Source: Klebsiella quasipneumoniae subsp. quasipneumoniae
GTDB taxonomy: Bacteria > Pseudomonadota > Gammaproteobacteria > Enterobacterales > Enterobacteriaceae
Direction of reading: 5' to 3'
Assembly (NCBI RefSeq): GCF_020525925.1
Contig: NZ_CP084876.1
Location: forward strand, 372,001 to 436,000
DNA length: 64,000 nt
This document shows, one piece after another, positions 10,235-22,029 of the stretch. The stretch's first letter is position 1. Every line of letters starts with the position of its first letter. The notes under the pieces were generated by a model. The model worked only from the letters and a program-made list of their open reading frames with translations, did not search any database and was not told the DNA's origin. A program made the position numbers and the translations under genes.

Positions 10235-10273
10235 ATTTGGCCTTCTGTCCAGTAAAAAAGAGAACGGTAACGG

Positions 10274-11047
10274 ATGAACGACATCTGGTGGCAAACAATC
10301 GGCGAAGGTGATTGTCATCTTGTGCTGCTGCACGGTTGGGGGCTGAACGCTCAGGTCTGGGATTGCATCACGCCGCAGCTGGCTTCGCATTTTACCCTTC
10401 ACCTGGTGGACCTGCCGGGCTATGGCCGTAGCGGCGGGTTTGGGGCGATGTCGCTGGAGGCGATGGCGCAGCGGGTGCTGGAGCAGGCTCCGCCTCAGGC
10501 GGTATGGCTGGGCTGGAGCCTGGGCGGGCTGGTGGCCAGCCAGATCGCGATAAGGTGCCCGCAACGGGTGCAGGCGCTGGTAACGGTCGCCTCTTCCCCC
10601 TGTTTCGCGGCCCATGAGGACTGGCCGGGCATCAAGCCGGAGGTGCTGGCCGGGTTTCAGCAGCAGCTGAGCGAGGATTTCCAGCGTACCGTCGAGCGGT
10701 TCCTCGCCCTGCAAACCATGGGAACGGAGAGCGCCCGTCAGGACGCGAGGGCGTTAAAGCAGGCGGTGCTCTCGCTGCCGATGCCTTCCGCTGAGGCGCT
10801 GAACGGCGGTCTGGAGATCCTCAGAACCGTCGATCTGCGTCAGGCGCTGGTCGGACTGCCGATGCCGTTTCTGCGGCTGTACGGTCGGCTGGACGGGCTG
10901 GTGCCGCGTAAGATTGTCCCGCTGCTGGATAAGCTATGGCCGGATAGTGAGTCCATTCTCTTTGACAAGGCAGCGCATGCGCCGTTTGTTTCCCATCCCG
11001 CGGCCTTCTGCGAGCCGCTGCTGGCGTTGAAAAAACGGCTGGGGTAA
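10274..11047 (+). CDS. bioH: Pimeloyl-[acyl-carrier protein] methyl ester esterase BioH
   Basis: Alpha/beta hydrolase that removes the methyl ester from pimeloyl-ACP methyl ester, ending pimelate synthesis for biotin. Residue count 257. The nucleophile Ser82 lies in GWSLGG, the acid Asp207 in YGRLDGLV, and His235 in KAAHAPF, the complete triad expected from E. coli BioH. The oxyanion-hole motif LLHGWG is near residue 18. It is divergent from gntX with a 39-base spacer and, as in E. coli, is not part of the bioABFCD cluster. Confidence 0.97.
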   Translation: MNDIWWQTIGEGDCHLVLLHGWGLNAQVWDCITPQLASHFTLHLVDLPGYGRSGGFGAMSLEAMAQRVLEQAPPQAVWLGWSLGGLVASQIAIRCPQRVQALVTVASSPCFAAHEDWPGIKPEVLAGFQQQLSEDFQRTVERFLALQTMGTESARQDARALKQAVLSLPMPSAEALNGGLEILRTVDLRQALVGLPMPFLRLYGRLDGLVPRKIVPLLDKLWPDSESILFDKAAHAPFVSHPAAFCEPLLALKKRLG

Positions 11048-11091
11048 TTTTTTTTTCCGCGCCATGGTAAAAGGGCCATTCACAGCAATAC

Positions 11092-11152
11092 TTAGGTTGT
11101 TACGGTGGTTGATTATTTCATTCCGCCACCGTGACCTAAAATAACAACCTAA
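11092..11152. repeat. Nested inverted-repeat leader ahead of the DUF1471 gene
   Basis: TTAGGTTGTTA at 11092-11102 has a perfect 11-base complement, TAACAACCTAA, at 11142-11152. Inside this, CGGTGG at 11103-11108 pairs with CCACCG at 11126-11131. A second ACCTAA at 11134-11139 competes for the same 5' TTAGGT strand. The 3' arm ends directly before the GGAGAG ribosome-binding site of the next gene. There is no T-run, so it is not a standard terminator. Its role is unknown. Confidence 0.75.
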
Positions 11153-11167
11153 TGGAGAGTAGAGGCT

Positions 11168-11437
11168 ATGAAACTTGTTACAGGAATGGTTGCATCTCTG
11201 GTGATTGGCTGTCTGTCTTTTGGCGCATTCGCAGCGAAAGAGATCCAAAAAGAGGACGTGGCGAAGATGAATCTGACCAAGGTCGGCAGCATCACGACCT
11301 CAAGGACGACCTCGCCGATGGACGCCCGACGCGATCTGTCGAAAAAAGCCGATGAGCTGGGTGGAAAATACTTTGTGGTGATTGCCGGGCAGAAAAACGA
11401 AAAAACCGTTCACGCTAACGCTGACGTGTATAAATAA
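11168..11437 (+). CDS. DUF1471 (YdgH/BhsA/McbA-like) small periplasmic protein
   Basis: An 89-residue protein with an N-terminal signal peptide (hydrophobic core ending GAFA, cleavage expected near residue 22, mature start AKEIQKED). The mature part has the DUF1471 pattern: a KVGSITTS strand, an aligned helix SPMDARRDLSKKADELGG, then YFVVIAG and a charged strand. Enterobacteria carry many such paralogues (YhcN, BhsA, McbA, YdgH), usually induced by acid, peroxide, metal or biofilm conditions; which stress applies here cannot be read from sequence. A good ribosome-binding site lies at 11153-11158 behind the inverted-repeat leader, and a terminator follows at once, so it is monocistronic. It occupies the place where E. 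coli K-12 has rpnA (yhgA). Confidence 0.88.
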   Translation: MKLVTGMVASLVIGCLSFGAFAAKEIQKEDVAKMNLTKVGSITTSRTTSPMDARRDLSKKADELGGKYFVVIAGQKNEKTVHANADVYK

Positions 11438-11446
11438 TCCAGTCAT

Positions 11447-11472
11447 AAAAACGGGCCTGCTGGCCCGTTTTT
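11447..11472 (+). terminator. Terminator of the DUF1471 gene
   Basis: ACGGGCC and GGCCCGT pair around a short CTGCT loop, preceded by AAAA and followed by TTTTT. It starts about 10 bases after the stop codon. Confidence 0.9.
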
Positions 11473-11523
11473 CCCTGCTGTCGCACTCGTTTTATCCCGT
11501 GGCGCTGGCAGGCCTTACTCCCT

Positions 11524-11763
11524 TCATCGCAGCGCCCACCACTCCTGCTGGCACGCCGCTTTCCCTTCAGGACAGCTTTTACAGCTGCCGGAGAGACAGC
11601 CCTCGCTGGTTTCGCTGATCCGTACCACCTTACCCATGGCTTCCATGCGTTCGAGCATGGCGTCAATCAGCGGCTGAGGCGTCCGCAGGCGGGCGCTGAG
11701 CTGTTTCGCCTCCATGCGGCCCTGCAGGGCCAGCATATCGCGGACTTCCATTAACGACGCCAC
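11524..11763 (-). CDS. feoC: Ferrous iron transport protein C, FeoC
   Basis: Small cytoplasmic winged-helix protein (79 residues) of the Feo system. The N-terminal two-thirds forms the helix-turn-helix-like fold ([10 protein letters not shown] to [10 protein letters not shown]), and the tail carries Cys56, Cys61, Cys64 and Cys71. That spacing matches the Fe-S-binding loop described for Klebsiella FeoC, where the protein has been linked to FeoB stability through protection from FtsH. It begins 9 bases after feoB ends, the last gene of feoABC. A direct transcription-factor role has been proposed but not settled. Confidence 0.95.
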   Translation of the reverse strand: MASLMEVRDMLALQGRMEAKQLSARLRTPQPLIDAMLERMEAMGKVVRISETSEGCLSGSCKSCPEGKAACQQEWWALR

Positions 11764-11772
11764 AGATTCTCC

Positions 11773-14091
11773 TTAGTGGCAATCGCCAGCCGGGCTGGAA
11801 CAGCAGGAGGCCGGCGTTTTCCGGGTGGCCAGCAGCGAGACGTCAACCCGGCTGCGCGCCCGACGCAGCAGACCGAAGAGCACCACGTTGAACAATATCA
11901 CCGCCAGGATACACACCAGGCTGTAGCGCGGATGGTCGCTAAAGCTGACGGTCTGGTAGTAGAGCGTCGAGAGCGAATAGGCGATATTCAGTCCCCACAG
12001 AATGGAGAAGGTCATCCAGCCGCGGCTCGATTCGCGGGCGATGGCCCCCATCACCGAGATGCAGGGGATATAGAGAAGAACGAAGATCAGGTAGCTGTAA
12101 GCCGCCGCGGCGCTGCCAAATTTACTGCCCATCACGCCCATCGCGCCGGTGGCCATTTCGCCATCGCCTTTGCTGGCTTCGATGGGGTTGGCCAGGACGC
12201 TGAGGCTGAAGGTGTCTTTCAGTCCCTGCCATGTTTCGTCGACGGCGGCCAGCAGTTCCTCGCCGAGGCTGAAGGTCTGCGGATTGAACTCCTCGTTTTG
12301 GATATCTTCGGCGGTATAGAGGGTGTTCAGCGTACCGACCACCACCTCCTTCGCCATTGCGCCGGTAAACAGGCCCACGGTGGCCTGCCAGTTATCTTCA
12401 TGCACGCCGATCGGCTTAAACAGCGGAGTAATGACCCGGCTCACCGAGGCCAGCGCGGAGTCGTTGATGTTGTCGACGACCTTACCGCTCAGCGAGAAGC
12501 TGTTCAGCGCGCTGAGGAAGATGCTGACAATGACGATCACCTTCCCGGCGCGCAGCACAAAGCCTTTCAGGCGCTGCCAGGTCTGGATAATCAGGCTCTT
12601 AATATGCGGGACGTGGTACACCGGCAGCTCCATCACGAACGGCGAGGCTTCGCCGCGCATAATGGTGTGCTTCAGCATCAGGCCGGTGAGAATGGCCATC
12701 ACAATGCCCAGCACGTAGAGCGAGAAGACCGCCAGCGCGCCGTTCTGACCAAAGAAGGCGGCCGCGAAGACGGCGAAGATCGCCAGCCGCGCGCCGCAGG
12801 ACATAAACGGCGCCATCATAATGGTCATCAAACGTTCGCGCGGGGCGTCGAGGGTGCGGGCGCCCATCACCGACGGCACGTTGCAACCGAAACCGACAAT
12901 CAACGGGACAAAGGATTTCCCCGGCAGGCCGAGAGCTTGCATCAGGCGGTCCATGACAAAGGCGGCGCGCGCCATGTAGCCGGAGTCCTCGAGGAAGGAG
13001 AGGAACAGATACATCATGCCGATCTGCGGCACCAGCGGCAGTACGGTGTTGATACCGCCGCCGATCCCCTGGGCGAGGAAGACGGTCAGCCAGTCCGGGA
13101 AGTGCAGGGTGTAACCCAGCCATTGAATACCGTGAATAAAGACCGCGACCGAGCCGGCGTCGAAAATCGGCTGCAGCGCGCCGCCGATGTTGATGGCCAG
13201 CAGGAACATCAGGTACATAACAAAGAGAAAAATCGGCAACCCGAGGAAGCGGTTGAGGATCACTTTGTCCATCGCCGCGGTGAAGCGGCTTGGCTCGGCG
13301 GTCAGGGTGTTACTGACGGCGTCGCAAATGGCGGCGATGGTCTGATAGCGCGCGTCAGCGATATGCAGAGCCGGGTCGTCGATCTCGTCGCTGAGATTCG
13401 CCAGGGCGATATCCAGTTTATCGGCGGCGTCGCCGGCATAGGCCCGGCTGTAGATGTCGCCCTCCAGCATCTGCAGACCGAGCCAGCGCCGCTGCCGGGC
13501 CGGGATCTGCGCTGACATCTGCTGCGCCAGCAGGTCGGCTTCGCGCAGCAGCGGCTGTGGATAGTGGACCAGCTCGATATCGCTGTTCGCCTGATGACGG
13601 TCGAGGGCAATCTTCAGCGCTTCGATCCCGCGTCCGCGGGTCGAAACCAGCGGAATGACCGGGCAGCCGAGGCGTGCGGCGAGGGCATCGATATCGATAC
13701 GCACCTGCTGCTTTTCGGCAATATCCAGCATGTTCAGCGCCACGACGCAGGGGATCCCCAGCTCGAGCAGCTGCAGCGTCAAATAGAGGTTTCGCTCGAG
13801 GTTGGAGGCGTCGACCACGTTAATCAGCATGTCGGCGTCGCCGCTGAGGATGTAGTGGCAGGCGATCTGCTCGTCCAGCGAGGTTTGCGAAGAGATGGTG
13901 GTCAGAGAGTAGGTTCCCGGGAGGTCGACCAGCGTGACCTGGTGGTCAGTGGTGGCGAACACGCCCTCTTTACGCTCAACGGTGACCCCGGCCCAGTTGC
14001 CTACGCGCTGGCGGGCGCCGGTCAGCTGATTAAACAGGGTAGTCTTGCCGGAATTAGGATTACCAATTAAACCAACGGTTAATTTTTTCAT
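11773..14091 (-). CDS. feoB: Ferrous iron transporter FeoB
   Basis: Inner-membrane Fe(II) permease with an N-terminal GTPase-like domain; 772 residues, near the 773 of E. coli. G1 is GNPNSGKTT at residues 10-18, G3 is DLPGTYSL and G4 is NMLD. A helical GDI-like spacer follows, then two Gate domains with conserved cysteines, for example GFGCNVPSVMGAR and FMSCGARLAIF. The extreme C-terminus is cysteine-rich (CCSSPAGDC), possibly metal-binding. It lies between feoA (28-base gap) and feoC in one operon, controlled by the Fur box upstream of feoA. Confidence 0.98.
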   Translation of the reverse strand: MKKLTVGLIGNPNSGKTTLFNQLTGARQRVGNWAGVTVERKEGVFATTDHQVTLVDLPGTYSLTTISSQTSLDEQIACHYILSGDADMLINVVDASNLERNLYLTLQLLELGIPCVVALNMLDIAEKQQVRIDIDALAARLGCPVIPLVSTRGRGIEALKIALDRHQANSDIELVHYPQPLLREADLLAQQMSAQIPARQRRWLGLQMLEGDIYSRAYAGDAADKLDIALANLSDEIDDPALHIADARYQTIAAICDAVSNTLTAEPSRFTAAMDKVILNRFLGLPIFLFVMYLMFLLAINIGGALQPIFDAGSVAVFIHGIQWLGYTLHFPDWLTVFLAQGIGGGINTVLPLVPQIGMMYLFLSFLEDSGYMARAAFVMDRLMQALGLPGKSFVPLIVGFGCNVPSVMGARTLDAPRERLMTIMMAPFMSCGARLAIFAVFAAAFFGQNGALAVFSLYVLGIVMAILTGLMLKHTIMRGEASPFVMELPVYHVPHIKSLIIQTWQRLKGFVLRAGKVIVIVSIFLSALNSFSLSGKVVDNINDSALASVSRVITPLFKPIGVHEDNWQATVGLFTGAMAKEVVVGTLNTLYTAEDIQNEEFNPQTFSLGEELLAAVDETWQGLKDTFSLSVLANPIEASKGDGEMATGAMGVMGSKFGSAAAAYSYLIFVLLYIPCISVMGAIARESSRGWMTFSILWGLNIAYSLSTLYYQTVSFSDHPRYSLVCILAVILFNVVLFGLLRRARSRVDVSLLATRKTPASCCSSPAGDCH

Positions 14092-14119
14092 ATTTCAAAC
14101 TCTTGTGCCGGGTCAGCCG

Positions 14120-14527
<408 letters not shown>

Positions 14528-14728
14528 TTATTGATATGCCGCAAAGTCCGCCTGTGATCGAAAATATTCGAAATATTATTTCGTCGCTCTAATGTTTAAT
14601 TAAGGTTTCTTAAGTTAACGAAATGAAAATATTAATTTCGCTATCTGCCCGGCGCGGAATAAATGCAGGTTATCAGAAATAACTGAGAGCCATTTGCGCG
14701 AAAAGGCGGCTATAGGTCAGTGACAATG

Positions 14729-14760
14729 AAAAGGAAAACTGCCCCTGAAAAGGGGCAGGG
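14729..14760 (-). terminator. Terminator of yhgF
   Basis: Read on the minus strand, CTGCCCCT and AGGGGCAG pair around a TTTC loop and are followed by TTTTCCTTTT. It lies a few bases after the yhgF stop codon. Confidence 0.88.
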
Positions 14761-14765
14761 AGGGA

Positions 14766-17096
14766 TTAGCGTTTTTTACCCATCGCCGCGGCGAGGGCAT
14801 CCATCATCGCGCTGTTGCCGGCAGGCTGCGCGTCGCGACCGCGGGGTTTGGCGGCTTTCGCGGCCGGGCGATTGCCCTGCGGGCGATCCTGACCGCCGCC
14901 GCGGCGGGCGTTGCTGTCGCCCGGCTGCTCGTCGAGACGCATGGTCAGGGCGATACGCTTACGCGGCAGATCGACTTCCATGACCTTGACCTTCACGATG
15001 TCGCCCGCTTTCACCACCGTATGCGGGTCTTCAACGAACTTGTTCGAAAGGGAAGAGATATGCACCAGGCCGTCCTGGTGAACGCCGATATCAACAAACG
15101 CGCCGAAGTTGGTGACGTTGGTCACCGCGCCTTCGAGGATCATCCCCGGCAGCAGGTCGTTCATAGTCTCCACGCCGTCGGCGAACTGAGCGGTTTTGAA
15201 CTCAGGACGCGGGTCGCGGCCCGGTTTTTCCAGCTCTTTGATGATGTCGGTAACGGTCGGTACGCCGAACTTCTCATCGGTGAAATCGACGGCTTTCAGG
15301 TTCCGTAGCTCGCTGCTGTTGCCCATCAGATCTTTCAGCGCCTGCTGAGTGGCGGCCAGAATGCGCTCGACCACCGGATAGGCTTCCGGGTGAACGGTGG
15401 AGGCGTCCAGCGGGTTGTCGCCGTGGTTGATACGCAGGAAGCCGGCGCACTGTTCAAAGGCTTTCGGCCCCAGACGGCTGACCTTCAGCAGCTGCTGACG
15501 GTTCTGGAACTGGCCGTTCTCGTCGCGCCAGGCGACGATGTTCTGCGCCATCATGCGGGTCAGGCCGGCAACGCGGGTCAGCAGCGGCACGGAGGCGGTG
15601 TTCAGGTCAACGCCGACGGCGTTCACGCAGTCTTCCACCACCGCGTCCAGCTTACGCGCCAGCTGGGTCTGGCTGACATCATGCTGATACTGACCGACGC
15701 CGATGGATTTCGGGTCGATTTTCACCAGCTCGGCCAGAGGATCCTGCAGACGGCGGGCGATGGAGACCGCGCCGCGCAGCGACACGTCGAGGTCCGGGAA
15801 CTCCTGCGCCGCCAGCTCGGAGGCGGAGTAAACGGAAGCCCCGGCTTCGCTGACGATCACCTTCTGGGCGGTGACCTTCGGGAACTGCTTCTGCACGTCG
15901 AGGAAGAAACGCTCGGTTTCACGCGAGGCGGTACCGTTGCCGATGGCCACCAGCTCAACGTTGTATTTCTCACACAGCGCGGCGACGGCGACGGCCGCTT
16001 TGGCGGCCTGGCCGGTGTGGGGGTAAATGGTATCCGTCGCCACCAGTTTGCCGGTACCGTCAACCACGGCCACTTTCACCCCGGTGCGCAGACCCGGGTC
16101 AAGGCCCATGGTGGCGCGCAGCCCGGCGGGCGCGGCCATCAGCAGGTCGTGCAGGTTGCGGGCGAAGACGTTAATGGCTTCGTCTTCGGCGCGCTCGCGC
16201 ACGGTGCCCATCAGCTCGGTTTCGAGGTGCATCAGGACTTTGATCCGCCAGGTCCAGCTGACGACGCCTTTACGCCAGCTGTCCGCCGGGGCGTTGTTCA
16301 GGCGCAGGCCCAGGTGGTCGATAATAATCTGCTCGCCGTGGCTCTCTTTCGGCGGCTCGTCAAACTGCGGGTCGGCGTTTAAAGAGAGCTGCAGGACGCC
16401 TTCATTGCGGCCGCGGAACATCGCCAGCGCACGATGCGACGGCACGGCGGCGATCGGTTCGTGGTGATCGAAGTAGTCGCGGAATTTGGCGCCTTCCTCT
16501 TCTTTGCCGCTGACGACGGTGGAAACCAGGTGGGCGTTTTTCCACAGATAGTCACGGACCTTCGCCAGCAGCGCGGCGTCTTCGGCAAAACGCTCCATCA
16601 GAATATAGCGCGCGCCATCCAGCGCCGCTTTGCTGTCGGCCACGCCTTTATCGGCGTCAATATATTTTGCGGCTTCCGTTTCCGGATCGTGGGACGGTTC
16701 GTTCCACAGCAGGTCAGCCAGCGGCTCCAGCCCGGCTTCGATGGCGATCTGTCCGCGGGTACGGCGCTTCGGCTTGTACGGCAGGTAGAGGTCTTCCAGT
16801 TCGGTTTTGCTGAGCGTGGTAGTGATGGCTTTTTCCAGCGCGTCGGTCAGTTTGCCCTGTTCAGCGATGGATTTGAGGATCGCCTGACGACGGTCTTCGA
16901 GTTCGCGCAGGTAGCCGAGGCGGGTTTCCAGATTACGCAGCTGCGTGTCATCCAGACCGCCGGTGACTTCTTTACGATATCGTGCAATAAACGGCACGGT
17001 GTTCCCTTCATCAAGCAGGCGAACGGCAGCTTCTACCTGTTCGGCTCTGGCCTGAAGTTCACCCGCAATAATGCGGCAGAGCGAATCATTCATCAT
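14766..17096 (-). CDS. yhgF: Tex-family RNA-binding protein YhgF
   Basis: Homologue of Tex, a nucleic-acid-binding protein tied to transcription and stress or toxin expression in several bacteria; recent work on E. coli YhgF concerns translation quality. The 776 residues show the Tex order: N-terminal helical domain, a YqgF/RNase H-like domain around 325-460 starting [15 protein letters not shown], helix-hairpin-helix motifs ([13 protein letters not shown] and the following [15 protein letters not shown]), and an S1 RNA-binding domain about 650-720 ([21 protein letters not shown]). The tail is basic and Arg/Gly/Pro-rich. It lies 101 bases downstream of greB in the same direction. Confidence 0.96.
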   Translation of the reverse strand: MMNDSLCRIIAGELQARAEQVEAAVRLLDEGNTVPFIARYRKEVTGGLDDTQLRNLETRLGYLRELEDRRQAILKSIAEQGKLTDALEKAITTTLSKTELEDLYLPYKPKRRTRGQIAIEAGLEPLADLLWNEPSHDPETEAAKYIDADKGVADSKAALDGARYILMERFAEDAALLAKVRDYLWKNAHLVSTVVSGKEEEGAKFRDYFDHHEPIAAVPSHRALAMFRGRNEGVLQLSLNADPQFDEPPKESHGEQIIIDHLGLRLNNAPADSWRKGVVSWTWRIKVLMHLETELMGTVRERAEDEAINVFARNLHDLLMAAPAGLRATMGLDPGLRTGVKVAVVDGTGKLVATDTIYPHTGQAAKAAVAVAALCEKYNVELVAIGNGTASRETERFFLDVQKQFPKVTAQKVIVSEAGASVYSASELAAQEFPDLDVSLRGAVSIARRLQDPLAELVKIDPKSIGVGQYQHDVSQTQLARKLDAVVEDCVNAVGVDLNTASVPLLTRVAGLTRMMAQNIVAWRDENGQFQNRQQLLKVSRLGPKAFEQCAGFLRINHGDNPLDASTVHPEAYPVVERILAATQQALKDLMGNSSELRNLKAVDFTDEKFGVPTVTDIIKELEKPGRDPRPEFKTAQFADGVETMNDLLPGMILEGAVTNVTNFGAFVDIGVHQDGLVHISSLSNKFVEDPHTVVKAGDIVKVKVMEVDLPRKRIALTMRLDEQPGDSNARRGGGQDRPQGNRPAAKAAKPRGRDAQPAGNSAMMDALAAAMGKKR

Positions 17097-17197
17097 GGCT
17101 TTTAATTCATCTTTAGGGTCAAAAAAACAGGGACTAGTTATACGGACTGGCGGCTAAAAATGCCAGCCGCGCCCGGCGTCTCTCGGAAAGTTCTTGT

Positions 17198-17671
17198 CTA
17201 TTTTACGTATTCGATCTCGTTGACATACCAGCTGGCTTCCCCCGCCGGCGTGTTAACGATGGCCAGATCGCCGACCTCTTTTTTTAACAGCGCGCGCGCC
17301 ATCGGCGAGTCGATGGAGATATAGTCTTTGCGGCCAAAAATTTCATCGTAACCGACGATGCGAAAGCGCTTGATATCGCCTTCATCGTTTTCAATTTCTA
17401 CCCAGGCGCCGAAGAAGACTTTGCCCTCCTGCTGCGGGGAGTAATCGACGATCTTTAACTGTTCCAGACATTTGGTCAGATAGCGGACCCGGCGATCGAT
17501 CTCGCGCAGGCGCTTTTTGTTGTACTGGTAATCCGCGTTCTCGCTGCGGTCGCCAAGGCTGGCGGCCCAGGTCACCTTTTTGGTCACTTCCGGGCGCTCC
17601 TGGCGCCACAGGTAGTCCATCTCCTGCTTCAGTTTTTCATATCCCTCGCGGGTGATCAGCGGCGTTTTCAT
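17198..17671 (-). CDS. greB: Transcript cleavage factor GreB
   Basis: Enters the RNA polymerase secondary channel and stimulates cleavage of backtracked RNA. The ATG at 17671 gives 157 residues (158 in E. coli). The N-terminal coiled coil carries the acidic tip GDRSENADY with Asp41 and Glu44, the Mg-chelating residues, and the C-terminal FKBP-like domain ends SWYVNEIEYVK; the final proline of E. coli GreB is missing. It is divergent from ompR and upstream of yhgF, as in E. coli. GreA is excluded by the basic residues near the tip and by position. Confidence 0.96.
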   Translation of the reverse strand: MKTPLITREGYEKLKQEMDYLWRQERPEVTKKVTWAASLGDRSENADYQYNKKRLREIDRRVRYLTKCLEQLKIVDYSPQQEGKVFFGAWVEIENDEGDIKRFRIVGYDEIFGRKDYISIDSPMARALLKKEVGDLAIVNTPAGEASWYVNEIEYVK

Positions 17672-17898
17672 CGTGAGTTCAACCTTCTGACAGTCTGTCG
17701 TTGCGCACAATTTGCAGCGCGCAATAATACCGACAGGATAAATACTGTGTCTTATGATTAAATGTATACTTAACCTGCTGTTAAATATGCTTTGTAACAA
17801 TTTAGCCTGGAATGTATACCAGATTTAGCTGGTGAGCGCGCCGGGCTTTTTTGAGAATACGCACTGACTATTGCAGTGAACCTTTGGGAGTACAAACA
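17672..17898. promoter_or_regulatory. greB-ompR divergent promoter region
   Basis: This 227-base spacer separates divergent greB and ompR. It is AT-rich in its centre (about 17750-17830) and carries a ribosome-binding site GGGAG ahead of ompR. I cannot place single promoters with certainty. Confidence 0.5.
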
Positions 17899-19970
<2,072 letters not shown>

Positions 19971-20005
19971 TCGCGCCCGCGGTTGGCTGGTCAAAACGTT
20001 GCGCA

Positions 20006-20035
20006 ATAAAAAGCCGGGCAAGCCCGGCTTTTTCA
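20006..20035. terminator. Bidirectional terminator between envZ and pckA
   Basis: AAAAAGCCGGGC and GCCCGGCTTTTT pair around a very short AA loop, with A- and T-runs on both sides. It lies between convergent genes. Confidence 0.92.
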
Positions 20036-20047
20036 TCTCTGCGTCCG

Positions 20048-21670
20048 TTAGCGCTGCGGCCCTGCCGCCACCAGCGCGGCGCCCGCTGGCGTATCGGTAT
20101 ACTTCTCAAAGTTCTCAATAAACAGCTTCGCCAGCTGGTCGGCTTTTTCCTGCCACTGCTCCGGGGAACCATAGGTGCTGCGCGGATCGAGGATCTGGGT
20201 ATCGACACCCGGGAGCGCCGTCGGGATCTGCAGATTAAACATCGGCAGGGTAAAGGTCTCCGCGTTGTCCAGCGAGCCATTGAGGATGGCGTCGATGATG
20301 GCGCGGGTATCTTTAATCGAGATGCGCTTGCCGGTGCCGTTCCAGCCGGTATTGACCAGATAAGCCTGCGCGCCAGCCGCCTGCATACGTTTGACCAGCA
20401 CTTCGGCGTACTGCGTCGGATGCAGCGACAGGAAGGCGGCGCCGAAGCAGGCGGAGAAGGTTGGCGTGGGTTCGGTCACGCCGCGCTCGGTGCCGGCCAG
20501 TTTGGCGGTAAACCCGGACAGGAAATGGTACTGCGTCTGATCGGCGGTCAGGCGGGAGACCGGCGGCAGTACGCCGAACGCATCGGCCGTCAGGAAGATC
20601 ACTTTGGTGGCGTGACCCGCTTTGGAGACCGGTTTGACGATATTATCGATATGGTCGATGGGGTAGGAGACGCGGGTGTTTTCGGTTTTTGAACCGTCAT
20701 CGAAATCGATTGTGCCGTCGGCGCGCACCACCACGTTTTCCAGCAGGGCGTTGCGGCGGATGGCGTGATAGATATCCGGCTCGGCCGCTTCAGAGAGCTT
20801 GATGGTCTTGGCGTAGCAGCCCCCTTCGAAGTTAAACACCCCATCGTCATCCCAGCCATGTTCGTCATCGCCAATCAGGCGGCGTTTCGGATCGGTGGAA
20901 AGGGTGGTTTTGCCGGTGCCTGAGAGGCCGAAGAAAATGGCGACATCGCCTTTCTCGCCGACGTTGGCAGAACAGTGCATGGAGGCGATGCCCTTCAGCG
21001 GCAGCAGGTAGTTCATGATCGAGAACATCCCTTTCTTCATTTCGCCGCCGTACCAGGTGCCGCCGATCAGCTGAATGCGCTCGGTGAGGTTGAAAGCGAT
21101 GAAGTTTTCCGAATTCAGGCCCTGCTCTTTCCACTGCGGGTTGGTGCACTTCGCGCCGTTCATCACGATGAAGTCGGGCGCGAATTCCGCCAGCTCTTCG
21201 TCGCTCGGGCGAATGAACATGTTCTTCACGAAGTGCGCCTGCCAGGCCACTTCGGTAATGAAACGTACGCTGAGACGGGTATCGGCGTTAGCGCCGCAGA
21301 AGGCGTCGACGATAAACAGGCGTTTACCGGACAGCTGCTGTGTCACCAGCCCTTTCAGATGCTGCCAGGTTTCCTGCGAAAGCGGCTTGTTGTCGTTTTT
21401 ACCCTTGCCTTTATCGGACCACCAGACGGTATCGCGGGTGGTGTCGTCGCGCACGAGGTACTTATCTTTCGGAGAACGACCGGTAAAAATGCCCGTGTCG
21501 ACGGCGATAGCACCCAGACTGGTTAATACGCCACGTTCGTAGCCTTCCAGGTTGGGGTCGAGCTCTTCCTGAAACAACATGTCGTAGCTGGGGTTGTGGA
21601 CGATATCCTGAACGTCATTGATACCATAAGCCTTGAGATCCTGCGGGGTTAAACCATGATTAACGCGCAT
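20048..21670 (-). CDS. pckA: Phosphoenolpyruvate carboxykinase (ATP) PckA
   Basis: Converts oxaloacetate and ATP to PEP and CO2, the first step of gluconeogenesis. The 540 residues equal the E. coli length. The PEPCK kinase-1 motif [11 protein letters not shown] and the following metal/substrate region [19 protein letters not shown] are intact, as is the oxaloacetate-binding RxG region. A CRP-like site lies about 130 bases upstream of its start, consistent with the known cAMP dependence and stationary-phase induction of pck. Confidence 0.98.
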   Translation of the reverse strand: MRVNHGLTPQDLKAYGINDVQDIVHNPSYDMLFQEELDPNLEGYERGVLTSLGAIAVDTGIFTGRSPKDKYLVRDDTTRDTVWWSDKGKGKNDNKPLSQETWQHLKGLVTQQLSGKRLFIVDAFCGANADTRLSVRFITEVAWQAHFVKNMFIRPSDEELAEFAPDFIVMNGAKCTNPQWKEQGLNSENFIAFNLTERIQLIGGTWYGGEMKKGMFSIMNYLLPLKGIASMHCSANVGEKGDVAIFFGLSGTGKTTLSTDPKRRLIGDDEHGWDDDGVFNFEGGCYAKTIKLSEAAEPDIYHAIRRNALLENVVVRADGTIDFDDGSKTENTRVSYPIDHIDNIVKPVSKAGHATKVIFLTADAFGVLPPVSRLTADQTQYHFLSGFTAKLAGTERGVTEPTPTFSACFGAAFLSLHPTQYAEVLVKRMQAAGAQAYLVNTGWNGTGKRISIKDTRAIIDAILNGSLDNAETFTLPMFNLQIPTALPGVDTQILDPRSTYGSPEQWQEKADQLAKLFIENFEKYTDTPAGAALVAAGPQR

Positions 21671-21786
21671 GTCACTGCTCCTTAGCCAAGATGTACTGCT
21701 GTAAATTGTAGGGTTTATTACCGGGTATTGACCGCGACCAGGCTCATAGATTTACGTATCTCGACATTCCGCAGAATGACGAATAA

Positions 21787-21808
21787 AACGGTGACTCCTG
21801 TCACGAAG
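21787..21808 (-). promoter_or_regulatory. Candidate CRP site for pckA
   Basis: The core GGTGACTCCTGTCACG (21790-21805) has GTGA-N6-TCAC with correct spacing and near-perfect symmetry. It lies about 127 bases from the pckA start codon. Binding is inferred. Confidence 0.65.
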
Positions 21809-21957
21809 TGAAGTGGATTATCTCAGGAAATGGCCGGATGGTGGGGTTAGATGTTTCTCAATGGTTAAAAAGTAATTAAAAAAACTGCTGAAATGTGAAT
21901 GTAATCGCTTTCCTGGAATAAAATTACGTAACTCTTTCAGCGAGAATCGATTCAACT

Positions 21958-22014
21958 CGTGAATAAATAAAAGTCAGGCACCGGGCGACAAACCACATCG
22001 CCGCCCGGTGCCTG
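21958..22014 (-). terminator. Terminator of hslO
   Basis: A perfect 13-base inverted repeat, CAGGCACCGGGCG (21975-21987) and CGCCCGGTGCCTG (22002-22014), is followed on the minus strand by ACTTTTATTTATT. The stem begins 15 bases after the hslO stop codon. Confidence 0.85.
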
Positions 22015-22029
22015 AAGAAGAAGTGAGGA

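Larger units (their letters stand above)
21671..22029. promoter_or_regulatory. pckA promoter region and hslO trailer
   Basis: This 359-base gap carries the pckA leader and promoter, a CRP-like palindrome at 21787-21808, an AT-rich stretch (21840-21970), and the hslO terminator at its right end. No open frame here has a plausible start and ribosome-binding site. Confidence 0.6.

Noticed and set aside
11776..13515. A 579-codon open frame opposite feoB
   Set aside because: Its translation is low-complexity and rich in His, Gln, Arg and Asp, typical of an antisense reading; feoB explains the DNA.
14533..14546. FNR site upstream of feoA
   Set aside because: TTGATATGCCGCAA matches one half-site well but the other poorly, so it cannot be called from sequence alone.
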